Assembly: GCA_017647065.1 (NCBI GenBank)
Contig: JAGCLI010000176.1
Location: forward strand, 1-6,207
Direction of reading: 5' to 3'
Origin: Bacteroidales bacterium
GTDB taxonomy: Bacteria > Bacteroidota > Bacteroidia > Bacteroidales > P3
Length of the DNA: 6,207 nt
The position numbers were made by a program, and so were the translations under genes. Shown here piece by piece: positions 4,788-6,207 of this stretch. Position 1 is the first letter of the stretch, and every line of letters starts with the position of its first letter. Under the pieces are notes generated by a model. The model saw only the letters and a program-made list of their open reading frames with translations, searched no databases and had not been told where the DNA came from.

Positions 4788-6207
4788 ATGATTGATAAAT
4801 TAATAAATATTCTTAAACAAAGGAATTTAAGTTTAAAAAAAAATGGTGATTTATACACTTTTAAAATAAATAATATATCTATTGTATTAGATAAAGCAAA
4901 ACGTAAATTTGAAATTCCTCAAATTAAATATGGTAGAGAAAGTATTTTTAACTTGAGAAATGAAGAAAATTTATCTGTTGTAATGCTTCTTATTCAATTA
5001 ATTGAAAAGGGGTACTCAATAGATAATATAGAGTTAGAAAAATCATATCAAACGGGACATTCTCCGATATATCCAGACGTAACATTAAATAACCCAAACA
5101 ATGGGGATGTATATTTTATTGAAGTAAAAAATAAAAATGAATTTGATAGTTACTCTAATCCTAATAACGAAAAAAAGGTAAAGCAATTATTTTCTTATGC
5201 TATGCAGGAATCTTCTACAAAAATTGCGTCTTTTTATTCTTACGATTTTGATAATAACAAACCTTTATTCGCTTCTGTTTTTTGTGAAGATTTGCGAAAA
5301 AGTTCTATCAATACAGATGATTTTTTTGATAGATGGAACAAAATATTTGATAAATCAAATTGGATTGATGATAACGAAATATTTTTAATTTCTAAAAAAA
5401 TTATAAAATTTGAACAATTAGAAAACATAAATAAAGAGGATACTGATATTTTATTTAGGCAGTTTCAAACTATACTCCGTCTTAATTCTGTTTCAGATAA
5501 ACCTACAGCATTTATGAAAATGATAAATTTGTTTCTTTCTAAATTGGCAGATGAAATAAGTGAAGATAAATCATTTAGCTATGTAGATTGTATGGGTAAT
5601 ATAAATAAGATAGACGGATTAAAATTTCAATATATAGATGGAGAAACCCCTGAATCATTTATGAAAAGGCTAAATGATTTGTATAAAGAAGGAATGAAAC
5701 AATACTTAAATAAAAATGTAATAGATTACAATGATAATGATATAGAAGAAGCATTAGGAAATGGTAATAATATAAAACAAAACGAATTAAAGAAGATTTT
5801 TGATGATTTAAGACTGAAAAAGGACGTTACATTTTCATTTATAGATGTTTATGATGAGGATACATTCTTTGAAAATTATCGTATCGTAAAGGATATCGTA
5901 TCAATGATAGAAAGATATAAATTGAAATACGAAACTCAGCATCAGTTCTTAGGTGATTTCTTTGAAGAAATGCTGAACACAAGTTTAAAACAAGAAGCAG
6001 GACAATTTTTTACCCCCTATCCTTTGGTTAATTTTATGATAAATTCATTAGATATAGAAAAAAGGATTTCAGATTCATTGGAAAATAAGAATATAGATTT
6101 CATCCCCAAAGCCATAGATTATGCATGTGGAGCAGGACACTTTCTTGTAAATTATATGTCATCTATTCAAAAATATATAACTTCAATAGATGAGACTAAA
6201 TGTACTA
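4788..6207 (+). CDS. Nuclease-methyltransferase restriction-modification enzyme, C-terminus outside the window
   Basis: An open frame of 473 codons runs off the right edge. The N-terminal part (about 90-140) is a PD-(D/E)xK nuclease core: YPD (95-97, D97), IEVK (111-114, E112 and K114) and QLFSY (133-137), the Q-x3-Y signature seen in HsdR and RecB-type nucleases. A helical linker (about 200-385) follows. Next comes the HsdM-type N6-adenine methyltransferase: GDFFEEMLN (389-397), GQFFTP (405-410), and motif I DYACGAGHFL (444-453), the S-adenosylmethionine site, with Tyr and Ala where DPACGSG is usual. The catalytic NPPY/F motif and any specificity domain lie beyond the edge. The order nuclease, linker, methyltransferase is that of single-chain Type IIG-like enzymes; a Type I-like M protein with an HsdR-type N-terminus is the alternative. 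ATG 4788 is the first good start after the in-frame stop at 4689-4691. A more A/T-rich composition than the queA operon suggests horizontal transfer. Confidence 0.85.
   Translation, partial: MIDKLINILKQRNLSLKKNGDLYTFKINNISIVLDKAKRKFEIPQIKYGRESIFNLRNEENLSVVMLLIQLIEKGYSIDNIELEKSYQTGHSPIYPDVTLNNPNNGDVYFIEVKNKNEFDSYSNPNNEKKVKQLFSYAMQESSTKIASFYSYDFDNNKPLFASVFCEDLRKSSINTDDFFDRWNKIFDKSNWIDDNEIFLISKKIIKFEQLENINKEDTDILFRQFQTILRLNSVSDKPTAFMKMINLFLSKLADEISEDKSFSYVDCMGNINKIDGLKFQYIDGETPESFMKRLNDLYKEGMKQYLNKNVIDYNDNDIEEALGNGNNIKQNELKKIFDDLRLKKDVTFSFIDVYDEDTFFENYRIVKDIVSMIERYKLKYETQHQFLGDFFEEMLNTSLKQEAGQFFTPYPLVNFMINSLDIEKRISDSLENKNIDFIPKAIDYACGAGHFLVNYMSSIQKYITSIDETKCT

Noticed and set aside
5197..5428. 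Short open frames on both strands within the nuclease-methyltransferase gene
   Set aside because: They are out of frame with the long coding frame that has recognisable nuclease and methyltransferase motifs.

Overview
The window looks like chromosomal DNA from a low-GC member of the Bacteroidetes, probably Bacteroidales. The evidence is three promoters of the Bacteroidetes form (TTG or TTTG, 19-20 nt, then TAnnTTTG), start codons preceded by A/T-rich sequence rather than strong Shine-Dalgarno sites, and proteins that read like Bacteroidetes versions of QueA and IspD and of a kinase-RapZ fusion. I cannot name the species.

Left block (1-3920, all on the minus strand). Transcription enters at a promoter at 3889-3920 and runs leftwards through three overlapping genes: queA (tRNA queuosine), ispD (isoprenoid MEP pathway) and a fusion of an AmgK-like sugar/aminoglycoside-type kinase domain with the C-terminal domain of RapZ. 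The overlaps of 20 and 17 nt imply one translationally coupled operon. After a 102-nt gap comes a separately promoted gene for a membrane-anchored protein of unknown function, cut off by the left edge.

Middle (3921-4787). About 500 nt of very A/T-rich DNA without a credible gene holds a perfect 20-bp palindrome, further inverted repeats and short direct repeats. It is followed by a plus-strand promoter (4424-4454). That promoter reads into a strongly structured segment (about 4555-4692): a long interrupted hairpin with an asymmetric internal bubble and two small hairpins at its tip, followed by an 11-bp alternative pairing that ends exactly at a run of seven T. This is either a free-standing small RNA, with 6S-like architecture one possibility, or a regulated leader of the next gene.

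Right block (4788-6207, plus strand, cut off by the right edge). A long open frame encodes a PD-(D/E)xK nuclease domain followed by the start of an HsdM-like N6-adenine DNA methyltransferase. It is probably a single-chain restriction-modification enzyme. Its DNA is much more A/T-rich than the housekeeping operon, which suggests a defence island next to core genes.

The most interesting points are the structured RNA element joined to the restriction-modification gene, its mutually exclusive pairings, and the kinase-RapZ fusion.
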